A DNA stretch of 64,000 nucleotides from Pratylenchus scribneri (taxonomy: Eukaryota > Nematoda > Chromadorea > Rhabditida > Pratylenchidae): contig JAQSEB010000117.1 of the NCBI GenBank assembly GCA_030063045.1, forward strand, positions 930,001-994,000, written 5' to 3'. A program made the position numbers and the translations under genes. Shown piece after piece: positions 42,619 to 52,955 of the stretch. Each line of letters opens with the position of its first letter. Positions within the stretch are counted from its first letter, which is position 1. The notes under the pieces were generated by a model. The model ran no database searches, was not told the DNA's origin, and was given only the letters and a program-made list of their open reading frames with translations.

Positions 42619-43344
42619 TTGGATTGGGATGATCTAGATGATAAGAAAGAATATGGAAATGGAATGTGTTAAGCACACCTATTTTAATTTGTCACCATTT
42701 AAACACTCCCCTCTCCTCTGTGAACCTTGAACCAATCTTCTTCATTTTGTTTAATCTATTTAAATTGATCATCTCCAATTTTCCAAAACCAATCTTCTTC
42801 ATTTTGTTTAATCTATTTAAATTACTCATCTCCAATATCCAATTTTCCAAATTAAAATTGCTTTCCATCTTATTTTGGATTGTTAAATTCCCTCATGATA
42901 TTTTGCTGTTTTGTGCAGATAAATAAACCCTGAATAAAGTTTCTTTCTGATTTTTTATATTTTTTAAATGGATTCGTTTTTAACCAGATAATAACGAAAA
43001 ATAAAATATCAACGAATTCTTCAATTTTCATTTTGGCCCCAATCATAATGAATAACATCCGTAAAAACAATAGAAGTCCGCATGATTTCAAGCTACCCTA
43101 GCAAATTATTTACCGGAAGACCACATTGTTTATGCCAAAAGCTAGACCGGTTTTATCATCTTTCTTATCTAGCTAGATAATTAGCTTTCCTACTTCCGAC
43201 ATCATCTGCTTATAAAACTTATATAATTAATAGGCCTAGTTGATAAAATCTTTTAGGCTCAGAGTTATAATAAAATAGCATTCATATTTCTATAAATTGT
43301 TGTATTCTGCTTTATTTTTGCCATCAATTCAATCAATTAGAAAA
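42619..43344. other. Intergenic with a direct duplication
   Basis: Contains two copies of ACCAATCTTCTTCATTTTGT...AATCTATTTAAATT (about 50 bp each, at roughly 42730-42769 and 42789-42825), an unequal tandem duplication in the 3' flank of the coiled-coil gene. Otherwise nothing identified. The start of the ArfGAP gene follows a TCAATTAG acceptor. Confidence 0.5.
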
Positions 43345-45690
43345 ATGGCTAGTCCTCGAACGCGACGAATAATCAAAGATTTGCGGCCCGTGGATGAGAA
43401 CAATGTAAAATTTTGAACAATAAAATAATTAATATTTATCATTCAGTATTGTTTCGAATGCCAAGCGTTGAATCCACAATGGGCCAGTGTGACCTACGGA
43501 ATTTGGATTTGTTTGGATTGTTCCGGCAAGCATCGGGGCCTTGGCGTCCATATCAGGTTTTTTTTCCTAAGAAAATTTGAACCAAGTTTTTTTTGCCCAG
43601 TTTTGTCCGTTCTTTGACAATGGACAAATGGAAGGAAAATGAATTGGAGAAGATGAAAGTGGGCGGCAATAGTAAGGCGCGCGAGTTTCTCGAATCACAA
43701 CCCGATTTTCGACCGGATTGGTCCATCAACGAAAAATACAATTCCAAAGCTGCAGCTCTGCTCCGGGACAAGGTTTGTTGAGTAGTTATTAATTTAGAAT
43801 TAAGTAAAAACCATTCCGAAATCAACATTTAAAGTCGAAGATAAACTTAAGTGGCTAAATAAATGTTAAAATTTACCATAAATAAAATCAACAACGAATT
43901 TTTTATTTTAAGATAAGCACCGAATCGGAGGGCAAAGTTTGGTGCTATGAAAAGTCACCGGCCCGAAACTATCAACCAGCATTGTTGAACGCATCCCACG
44001 GTGGCGGGATGAAAAAGAATGCCAGTTCAGGAAGTATGGGCAGCGGCAAAGGTCAACATGGCCAATTTGACGATTTTGATTCATTCCAAAATTCGACTGG
44101 TGGACAAAAGTTTGCTTTAAATTTTTTTATAATTTAACATTGGAAATTTATCGAAATTAAATTCAAAAATCTAGAAAAACTTTTGCCTTATATTTTAATC
44201 TCATTATTCTATTGAATTGATTAATAACGAAAAACAATTTAAGCAATTCTGGCGGTCGCTACACCGGTTTTGGCAATCCAGCATTCCAACAAAAAGGCAG
44301 CGGTTCAAACGGTGGAAATGATCGATTTGGCACAGGAGGAGAATCCGAATTATTGAGTGGCGCCCTCTCCTCCCTTTCAATGGGTTGGTCAATGCTGAGC
44401 AAAGGGGCAACATCGGCCGCTGGAATTGCCAAGGATTTCACCTCTCAAACTGGCACAAAAGCGGCAGAATTAAGCGAAACGATGAGTTCAAAGGTTTAGA
44501 AGCTAAACAAAAATTATTTAAAATTTGAATAAAATAAGAAATGAAGAGCAATATTGTATTGACTTAATTAGCACAGCAGTGGTATATTGCTTTGGCCATG
44601 AGGGATATAGGGGTCGTGTGTTCAATTCCCATCAGTGAAAGATGACTTTTTTGATTAAAATTTTTCTATTTTACAGATTGGAGAAGGAAAATTGCTCAGC
44701 GGTTTTGGAAATTTGTTGAACTCAGCCACGGAATTGGGACAAAAATCGCTGGGAGGAATCAGCCAATTTGTGAAGTCGCCAAGTTTGCATGGATTTGGCA
44801 GTGGAAACCAATCAAAAAGGTTGGAGGAATAAATTTCCAATTAGAAAGTATATTTAAATTATTTTCAGTCAATACGAGGATTTGGGCACACCGGAGGATG
44901 AATTATTTGGCAAGGAAAAAGGCAACAACATTTATGGAATTACAGAAGAAGCCGATCAAAAGGAGGAGGAAAATTGGGGAAACAAATCACAAAAGGCAAA
45001 ATTGACTTCAGGTAAAGATGCTAATATATTCATAAAATTTGGGTTAAATCTCGGTTTTAAATATGTCTCTTTTTTGTGCTTGGTATGATAGTATAAACAT
45101 CAAAATAAAAATGCAAATTTGTCCCTTAATGACCAAATGGATAAAGTTATTGGAGGAAGGAACACTTAATGACCTTTAGCGCATTGGTAAGTCGCTCGCT
45201 TTGGCATATGGGGGAAAAGGCTAAGGGGTCACGGGTTCGATTCCCAGTGAAATATTATAATTTTTATTTTTTGTGTTTTCGTAGGGAAGTAGGAGATTTT
45301 GTGTTTTTTCTCTCAATTTTGGGTTTTATAATTATAAAAATGAATTTTTGTTTAATTTTTACAAATTTTAATTTATTTTTATCATTTAAAGGAAAATCCA
45401 CCAATCCGGCATATTCATCGACCACAGTTGGAGGAGGCGGAAGTGCAAAGAATTTGGCCGACAATCGATTGGATTTACCCTCCACCGACCAAGACAAATA
45501 CCATTCATCGAACTCCTCACCATCCCTAATGATGGAATTTGGCAGTGGCCTAGCTGAAGAGGAGGCCAAATTCGGTGGAACATTGGCCACGAAAGCGATG
45601 GAAAAAAAGAAAAAGACGACCTCCTCCACGAAACCATCCACCAAGAAAACAGTGCCAGATGATGATCCATGGAATTTACTGAATAGTTGA
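43345..45690 (+). CDS. ADP-ribosylation factor GTPase-activating protein 1 (ArfGAP1-like)
   Basis: An Arf1 GTPase-activating protein of COPI vesicles at the Golgi. The N-terminal ArfGAP zinc finger is intact: [11 protein letters not shown] then [21 protein letters not shown], with the CxxC-x16-CxxC zinc ligands and the catalytic Arg of KHRGLGVH. Downstream, [14 protein letters not shown] and FLESQPDF are typical of the family. The C-terminal half holds amphipathic ALPS-like Ser/Gly/Thr-rich segments ([35 protein letters not shown]) that sense curved membranes in ArfGAP1. It ends [12 protein letters not shown], a Trp-containing acidic motif seen in the family for COPI binding. The start at 43345 ([15 protein letters not shown]) matches the usual N-terminus. 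Two of its introns contain a tRNA-like sequence. Confidence 0.93.
44572..44651 (+). repeat. tRNA-like intronic sequence 1
   Basis: TTAGCACAGCAGTGGTATATTG...GGGGTCGTGTGTTCAATTCCCA...CAGTGAAA resembles a decayed tRNA (box-A-like AGCxCAGxxGTGGTA, box-B-like GTTCAATTC). It lies in an ArfGAP intron and is homologous to the sequence at 45172-45252. The stems are too weak for a functional cloverleaf; a tRNA-derived SINE head is an alternative. Confidence 0.5.
45172..45252 (+). repeat. tRNA-like intronic sequence 2
   Basis: TTTAGCGCATTGGTAAGTCGC...AAGGGGTCACGGGTTCGATTCCCAGTGAAA keeps good A- and B-box-like motifs (TAGCGCATTGGTA; GGTTCGATTC). The anticodon stem does not pair clearly and the T stem has mismatches. 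It lies in the next-to-last ArfGAP intron. It shares spacing and many bases with 44572-44651. Confidence 0.5.
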
Positions 45691-46554
45691 CCCAAAAATG
45701 GAAAATATTATCCCCCAAATTTAAATCACACATCATTCTTTATTATTCCATCATTTTGAATTAATGAAAAATATTCACACATCCATCTCTTCGTTCAATC
45801 TGTGATTTTATTCATTTTCCATTATTAAATTTGACTCGTCGGATAAATTTATTCTTATGAATTTATACTATAAAAATGTCAGTAAAATTGTTCACAGTCG
45901 TTTTGGGAGGCCTCCTTTTTAATTTTACCACCTTTTGACAATTTTGTTGTTTTTTAATGAATCATCAGCTGCTGTGACAAATTTCCCCTTCAACAAATGT
46001 TTTCTATTTTCTCCATCGATTTTCCGCTATTCATTTTCCCCATCGATCGATGAATCCGAAAAGTGTTCACTATCTTCCTTTTTTTCCCATAATATTTTTC
46101 AAAAATTTCATTTTTACATCCTTTTTTTTAAAATTTATTAAGAAAGACAAAATTTGCCACAAATTCAAGGAAATTTTAGCTTAATTTGTTGTATCTTTTC
46201 GGCATCTATTTTATAATGATGATATTTTGGAATTGAGGCTAGCCATAATTTTCGTACCATAATTTTCGTAAAATTATTGAAATTTAAAAAAGAATTCAAG
46301 GAAAAATACTACAAAAATTATTTGTATTTTATGTGATATTCATTCCTTTTCTTTCCTTAATTTTTATTGGATTTTCTTGTTGGCTATTCTGAAAAATTGA
46401 ATGTACCACTTTCTTTCCCATTCATTAATGTTTGATAGAATAAAAAAATTTTTAGTCTTTGGTTCGTTGATAAAAATCATTTTAAAAAGTTAATTGTCTA
46501 AATAAATATATTTTTTAAAGAAATTAATTAAATTAAATTTCAAATAAGAAAGCA
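45691..46554. other. Intergenic, nothing identified
   Basis: 3' flank of the ArfGAP gene and promoter side of the next plus-strand gene; AT-rich. A 68-codon open frame (45935-46141) shows no features of a gene. Confidence 0.4.
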
Positions 46555-47813
46555 ATGGATCCAATTGGAGGCGAAGACCCTGCAGCCATTTATGAATTTT
46601 GCTGCAATATTCACATTTTGGTGAGAATTAGAATTAAAAATGGATTTGGGATTAAATAATTAAGTCAATATCCTTTAAATAATTATATTTCCCCTCCAGC
46701 GAGCCGTCAAATATGTTGCCATTGCCGGCCTTGTCCTCAACCCATTTTGGGGCATTTTTATGTTGATCACCTCTCCAATCACACCGTACGATTTTTCGCT
46801 GGTCTTCCTCTGCCTTTATGCCCTCATTTTGGTTGCAATGCGCAAGGAGAATGCTCGCCTCCTCATCCCATTTCTCATTTTTAATGTTTGCATTAAAATC
46901 CTAATTAAATTATTGAATTAATATTTGGCAGGGAATTCTGATCGCAGTCCGCATTCTTTATTGTGTGGTTGTATTCTTCACAATCAATTCACAATGGTTT
47001 TGGAATGAATGGCAAAAAGAGCATCCCGGCGTAAATCCAACCGGTAAAATCGAAGATAATTTAACAATTAAATTATACTTTTTGGCAGGTGAAAAAGTGG
47101 AATTAGCCCTGCATTTGGTGTTCAACATTTTGAAAGTATTTTTGAACATTTGGTTCGAGCATATCGTCTATCGAGGCTATTTGTACATGTTGGACAGGGC
47201 AGAGGCCACTCCATTGCTGGCCACAACGACAAATCAATCGCCGGTCGGTTTCATTTTTAAAGAGAAATCGAGGAAAATTGAATAAGCCCAGGGGCAAAAA
47301 TCTTCCCCAGCAACGAAAGGAATATGCAATTGAAGGGAAATATGTCATCTAGATTACAGTAGGATCTAGGATGTGAGCGGAATTAAGAAAATTTGCCATC
47401 CACCGGATTATGAAAATGCTATTAGCTATTCCCTATATTCTAGCTTAACTTGAACCAAAAGAATAATAGAAAGGAAAGATAAGAGGAATATCAAAATTAT
47501 GAGATAAGATTACTTAAATTATGGCTTAATTCCACTAAATTTCCAAGCAAGTTGAGGATCTTGAGTCAAAAGTACTCAATGTCCCCCAATTTTTCCTTCC
47601 CAACCAATTAGAAATACTAGTTTTGCCCCTTTCAAATAGGTCCAGAATGCGCAGCCACCGCCAATTGTGTTGCCCGGTTCAATCGGCTACCCTCAACCGA
47701 ATGCACCACCGCCCCTTCCGCCGGACTATTATCAACACCAGCCACAGCAGGATATCCACGGCCATCATCAGACCTATCAACAACAACAACAATATCAACC
47801 AATGGATGTTTGA
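46555..47813 (+). CDS. Four-span membrane protein with Pro/Gln tail (LAPTM-like)
   Basis: Five exons. The start MDPIGGEDPAAIYEFCCNIHIL is followed by four hydrophobic segments: YVAIAGLVLNPFWGIFML, FSLVFLCLYALILVAM, LLIPFLIFNGILIAVRILY with VVVFFTI, and ALHLVFNILKVFLNIWFEHI. The arrangement resembles lysosome-associated LAPTM4-type proteins of nematodes. After a 0.39-kb intron the last exon gives a Pro/Gln/His-rich cytosolic tail with a PPLPPDYYQ motif, like the PY motifs that recruit Nedd4-type ubiquitin ligases, and ends QYQPMDV. The last acceptor is TTTCAAATAG near 47640. Endosomal or lysosomal location is inferred from this resemblance; the exact family is uncertain. Confidence 0.65.
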
Positions 47814-48290
47814 AATGAAATGTTGAAACGGAATATTTCCTTTTTTAAATGAGGCCTTTTATTACACAATCCTTTATTTTATTACGCATAATCTCCATCA
47901 TTCATTGATGCATAAAAAATAGGCCTTTTTCATTAAAATATTTATTTAATTTATTTAATTGAACAGCTTTCAATTTCATGCATTACTAAGATTTCGGCAC
48001 AAAGAAATTAACACATTTTGGTACTGAACTCACATTTGATTTTGTAAATGATGAAAAAATATGATTTTAGGCGATTTTAGGATTGACTAATTTTGGGGGT
48101 AACTTAGGGATTAGGGTAATTTTGGTGATGAAAAAATCTGCGCATAGTATTCAAGACAAGATAACCAATAAGTACCAATATTTTTATATTTAAATAATTA
48201 AAATATTATCACATTTATTTTCGTCACATTTAATTATCGCATTATTAATTTTATCATTGCCATTTGGTTCATTTCATTCGTCTTTCCCTC
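47814..48290. other. Convergent 3' intergenic region
   Basis: Between two convergent gene ends; several AATAAA-like signals on both strands. TTAGGGATTAGGG near 48109-48121 recalls the internal motif of the local fold-back family. No gene. Confidence 0.4.
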
Positions 48291-51284
48291 TCATAAAATG
48301 ATTTGATTTTTGCATCCGGCAGCCAAATCTTTGTAGGGTAAAACCACACTGTTCAGCAGCACCAATTCACGGGCAATATTTACATCAGAGCCAAGAATGG
48401 TGATTGATGGATTCAGGCGACCATCCACGTTGAACATTGGCTTATTGTCCAATTTGGCGAATGGAATATTCGGATTTGGGGCAATTGGCGAGCCTTCCAC
48501 ACGGGACCAGGCACCTAAAATGGAATTGAAATATTATCATTTATTTGTTGGATTGGTCATTCTTTGATAATAAATTGAAATTTTGATGTCATTTTTTAAG
48601 ACTGAATTCAAAGGCTAAAACTGGTTACAATATTTTAGAATACCGTATGACCTCTTTTAATTTCCCCACTCTTTAATTCCTCATCCTCGACTTTTAGGAC
48701 TTATAGGTATGGGTAATAAATTTTTATTGCATTTTCTTTTTCCTAAAGCTCTATAAAATCCGCTATTTTTCAAAAATATATACAAAGGTAAGGAGTTAGA
48801 CCCCAAATTTTCCAAATTTGTGAGGAGTTGAAAAATTAATTCCCATGTGCATGGGGAATCAAAAGAGGCTATTCGGTATTTTATTGCCTCGAAAATTGAG
48901 TTAAATAAAAATTCTTTCTAAATATGTAAATTATGAACGAATAGAAAAATGAACCAATATGACTTCGCCAGCCAATGACACTGTGCAAAATGCAACAATG
49001 CTCATCGATGATTGCATCCGCCAATATAATTGATTCACGAATTCGGACACCTTAATTTTTGATGATTTTTAAATGATTTTTTGCCTTCAAATTCACCTGC
49101 TTTGATCTGAACATTCGGCCCGATGCTCACATTTGGCCCAATTTTGGCGCTGGAATCCACAATGGCACTGGGATCAATGAAAACGTCGCCCAAAATTTGG
49201 CAATTGACATTGGCGGCCGAAAGGCGTTGCGGTTCCCGCTCGCGATAAAGTCGTAAATAGTGCCGATTGGCGTACAAAACGGCTCTAAAAATTGAATTTA
49301 TTGTCAGCAAAGCGAATTAAATTCTTTGATTTACGCTGCCGATTTTGTCTGTGACCACCATCTCTGGGTGTGCCACGCAAAAAGTGTTCCATTGGAGGCC
49401 ATTTGCGGGAACAAATCCACTTCAAGCCAAACTTGTCCCGATTGTAAATGTTGGGAATTGGGTGAGGAAGTGCCTTCATTCAAAATGGAACATTTTGAAT
49501 AATTTTCGGCCTCTAGTAATAAACCATTGTTGGCATCGCGTTGTGCTGCCAGCTTTGCGGCCATTTCCAATTGTCCTCCCATTGTGTGGCCTTTTAGCAA
49601 ATAAACCCCACAGGAAATGTGGGTCGAAACAAATGTGGTCGGCTTATCCACATAATGGAGCACACGGCCACCGGAATCTGCTTGGCCACCGTCTCCTTCT
49701 CCTCCTCCAGTTGAATCGATGGCAACCTTTTTGAATTAGTTTGTCCATTCAAATGAATGTTTTTTTCCAAAATTCATCAATTTCATTCAAAATTTGTGGT
49801 TTTTAAGCACAAAAATGTTTGTAAATCATTCAATTGGATTTAGTCTAATTGTCCAAAACATTCTTTAGTGTATTCTTTTAATATATTCCCATATGATTAT
49901 AGTTTTATTTTTGTACCGATCCAAAGTTGATGGATTGTTCCCGAGTGGCCTCCGTTGTCAAAATGAGGCATTCCGCTTTTGGCTGCCTTCTTTCCAATTC
50001 CTTTGCCATTTCGGTCAATGGCAAATCTCCGCATACATCCGCATTCAACACGAATATCCCAGCCGGCCCATCCTAAATTTTTACATACGTAAATGCTCTT
50101 TTATTTCCCCCTGGGGAATTATTTTTAACCTCTCAAAAATTGGGAAAATTAAAGGCCTAACTTTGGTACTTGTGCAGTAGTTCCCTTTTTGGGTCTGGAG
50201 AAAAGTGAAGGTTCCTCCCTCCTATGAGTTATCATGATTAGTTTAAGGGGCCATTAGGGGTCATTCAGGGATAGGATAGTAACGGTAACCATTAATGCCC
50301 TAACCCCAATCTTGATGACCCCAAAGGGAGGACCTTCTTTTTTTCATTCTCACCAAAAAGGGGATGTTGTAAACTGCTGGATAAGTACTCTAACTCCTTT
50401 ATTTATTAATGCCTTTGAACAAATTAGTGAATTTTTTTAAAATTTTACTTTGAGAGGAGTTATGGGTTCTCAAAATCGGTCAAAATCAGGGATAGGGAAT
50501 TATTCGAGAGTGAATTAAAAGAGCATTTATAGTAAATCTCAATCAAAATAAAATGGAACTAAAGTGTCAATTTGTGTTAAAATCCAAGGAAAAACCTTGA
50601 GCAAAACATCCCGATGGGCCAATAGGCCACCGGCTGTGCCCAACGGCTGCTGCTCTTTTAAATATCGAAGCGGAACTCGCGCATATTTCCTTTTACATTC
50701 GGCAATGAATTCGGCAAATGCCTCCTCCGGATAGAAACCAAGCAGAAATATTTCGGCAATTTCGGGCAACTATAGCAAGAGGAATAAATTTTAAGTGTTC
50801 AGATTTGAGAAGAGGAAAGAAAAGGCCAAATTTTATTAAATTTTGGCCATTATTAATTATCCCAAAAAGACAAAAGACCTGGCAAAATTGGCCAATATGA
50901 TGTTCAATGAGGGGAATGCCGGCAATTGGGAAGAGTGGTTTTGGCAATTGCAAGGAAAGTGGCCGGAATCGAGTGCCTTAAAGTGTGGCAATTTGGTCGA
51001 GATGGACAATTTCGAGATTAAAGAAAAAGAGGCATCTTTTGGAGGACAAATGCCAAAATAATTGACGGCAAAAGAAGGAAAATGGAATAAATGGCCAATA
51101 AAATTGAACCAATTAGCCACATTTTGGGTTCAAAAAATTTTTTAACCAGTTTTGTAAAGGGAAGGAAATATGAAAAATGAGAGAAGTTGGAAGAAAAGTG
51201 CGCAAAAAATCAATTCGACTTGCCCTTTTGCGCTCCGCCAACCAAAATTACAGCTTTCAGCTTTTTGTTGTTGTCGATGCTCAT
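48291..51284 (-). CDS. Mannose-1-phosphate guanylyltransferase alpha subunit (GMPPA-like)
   Basis: The regulatory alpha subunit of GDP-mannose pyrophosphorylase, which supplies GDP-mannose for glycosylation. About eight exons, 420 residues. The start at 51284 gives [20 protein letters not shown], continued across a GC-AG intron (donor GGCAAGT at 51224/51223) into GTRFRPLS and [18 protein letters not shown], the nucleotidyltransferase signature. Further blocks: [40 protein letters not shown] with a [14 protein letters not shown] and [11 protein letters not shown], then left-handed beta-helix hexapeptides ([26 protein letters not shown]) and the C-terminal ITILGSDV with [10 protein letters not shown] and the terminal NQIIL of the alpha type. 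Two introns contain fold-back elements (48639-48880, 50157-50398). Confidence 0.95.
48639..48880. repeat. Fold-back element in GMPPA last intron
   Basis: The left end AATACCGTATGACCTCTTTT followed by AATTTCCCCA is inverted at the right end (TGGGGAATCAAAAGAGGCTA then TTCGGTATT). About 240 bp, no ORF; MITE-like. Confidence 0.65.
50157..50398. repeat. Fold-back element in GMPPA intron (TTAGGG family)
   Basis: Imperfect inverted ends (CTTTGGTACTTGTGCAGTAG versus the inverse of GTTGTAAACTGCTGGATAAG and TACT), then AAGTGAAGGTTCCTCCC versus GGGAGGACCTTCTTTTTT. The centre has GGGGTCATTCAGGGATAGG and CCCTAACCCCAATCTTGATG, as in the elements at 54446 and 61182. Confidence 0.6.
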
Positions 51285-51823
51285 TTATTATGCCGGAATA
51301 TTTTTAAGAATTCCCTTAAATTAGAGGCAAAATTAACCAACACCCAACAGAGCCAATAGTCAGGCAATCATTTTAGTTAGAAAATTTTTGAGAATTTAAT
51401 TTTAGAAATGAAAATTTTATAAACAAATATTTTCTCTCCCATTTGACCAAAAAATTAGGAATTGTTTATTGTGATGAATGGTCAAAACCAAAATATGAGC
51501 TTAACATATTTATTTAGAGATTAGGTGCCGCCAACTGGCAATTTACATTTGAGATTTGACTATTGGCAAATGGAATTCCACATAATACAAATATTTTCTA
51601 CCAAATTCACTGAAGCAAATTATTCCACAATTGAGATGAAAAATTCTATAGAAAAAATTTATAAAAAAATTAGGGTTATTTAATTCAGTATATGCAAAAT
51701 TTGCACATTTATTTATTGATAATCCATTTTCGATGAGAAATTAGCCAAATTAAAATGGCCAAAAAATTAATAGATAATCAAATTTTGAGGGCGTTTTTGT
51801 TTCATGAATTCATTTCATCAATT
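51285..51823. other. Intergenic, nothing identified
   Basis: 540 bp between the start of the GMPPA gene and the 3' end of the LEA-like gene; AT-rich, with no supportable feature beyond the presumed GMPPA promoter. Confidence 0.4.
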
Positions 51824-52360
51824 TATTCGATATTCTGCTTGTCATGTTCGGCAACAAAAAAGGCTCGTCCCGCCATTTCCTTGCCATCCGTCGTTTTGTC
51901 ATTCACTGGTTGATGGCTAACGTGATCATAGCTGCAAAAAATGTTATAATTAAAATGCTTTATTTATTTTTTAAAATTATTTTAATTTGATTAATGAAAT
52001 TTAAATTGAAAATTTAAATTAGAATATTTAAAATAAATTAAAATTTGTACCCATGCGAAATTCGATTGCGTGCCTCCTCAATTTGGTCCTCACTTTGGCC
52101 AAGGCCCTCCAATCCTTCTTTGGCCATTTCAATCCCCTCAGAGACTTTTTGGGCGGCTGCATTGTAACTGAAATAAATTGATTTTAATTTAGATGAATTT
52201 CCAAAAAATATAATATATAAAAAATTGAAAAAATCAAAATTTAATTAAAAAATTAAATTATTATTTAAAAATTAAAATTACGCGTCAGCTGCTGCCTCTT
52301 TTGCTCTTTCGAAGGTGATTTTTGCTGTTGTTTTTGCTGTTGTTGCTCTTGATTGGACAT
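51824..52360 (-). CDS. Small hydrophilic LEA-like protein (frame break near start)
   Basis: Three exons encode about 110 residues without Cys or hydrophobic segments. The coherent protein reads ITFERAKEAAADAYNAAAQK, then VSEGIEMAKEGLEGLGQSED, QIEEARNRISHGYDHVSHQ and ends FFVAEHDKQNIE. The Ala/Glu/Lys amphipathic repeats resemble late-embryogenesis-abundant (LEA) or similar desiccation-linked proteins; this is a resemblance, not an identification. The only ATG (52360) opens MSNQEQQQQKQQQK in a frame that would continue as SPSKEQK; the good frame requires one more A in an A5 run near 52318. Alternatively an acceptor at CAATGCAG rejoins the frame later. A Q-rich start plus a homopolymer miscall is the simplest reading. 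Confidence 0.5.
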
Positions 52361-52955
52361 TTTTGAATTGATTAAATTATCGAGATCCAAGGAAAATAGC
52401 TGGGAAAACATAAAATATAATTATTGAATGTTTAAAGAAAAATTAAAAAATATATAAAATATTTTGGCAAGTTTAAATTTCTATACTGTTTTGTCATATT
52501 TTATACAAAAAATGAAAACAAGCAAAAAAAATGAGGAAGTCAACAAAAAAGAGACATCTCTATTTGCTTGTGGCTAAATTCAGCCTCCTTTTCCCTTTGA
52601 CTTGTTTATATCGTATGCACATGGGCCAATGCCTTGGTAAAAATAAAAAGTGGTAAACAACCCGCCGTCGGGAATGTTTACTTCAATTTCCCACAGAGAA
52701 TTCGACCAAACATCCAATATTTTCGTTGAGAATGGAAGTAAAGATTTTTAAGAAAATATTTTCAATTTAAATAAAATAAAAAATTGGCCTAATTTTGTGT
52801 TTTGTGTAACCAATTTTTGTTATATCATCCAGGAAAATAAAGCAATTAATTAAAATTAATTGCAATAGTTTTATCCATGAATGTGAATACGCATAATAAA
52901 ATTAAAAAAGGAAATAACCCGTTCTTTTGAATAAATTAAAAATTTTAAAAATCAT
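52361..52955. other. Intergenic, nothing identified
   Basis: About 600 bp between two minus-strand genes. A TTTTCCCAG acceptor for the LEA-like gene lies near 52400. No other feature. Confidence 0.4.
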
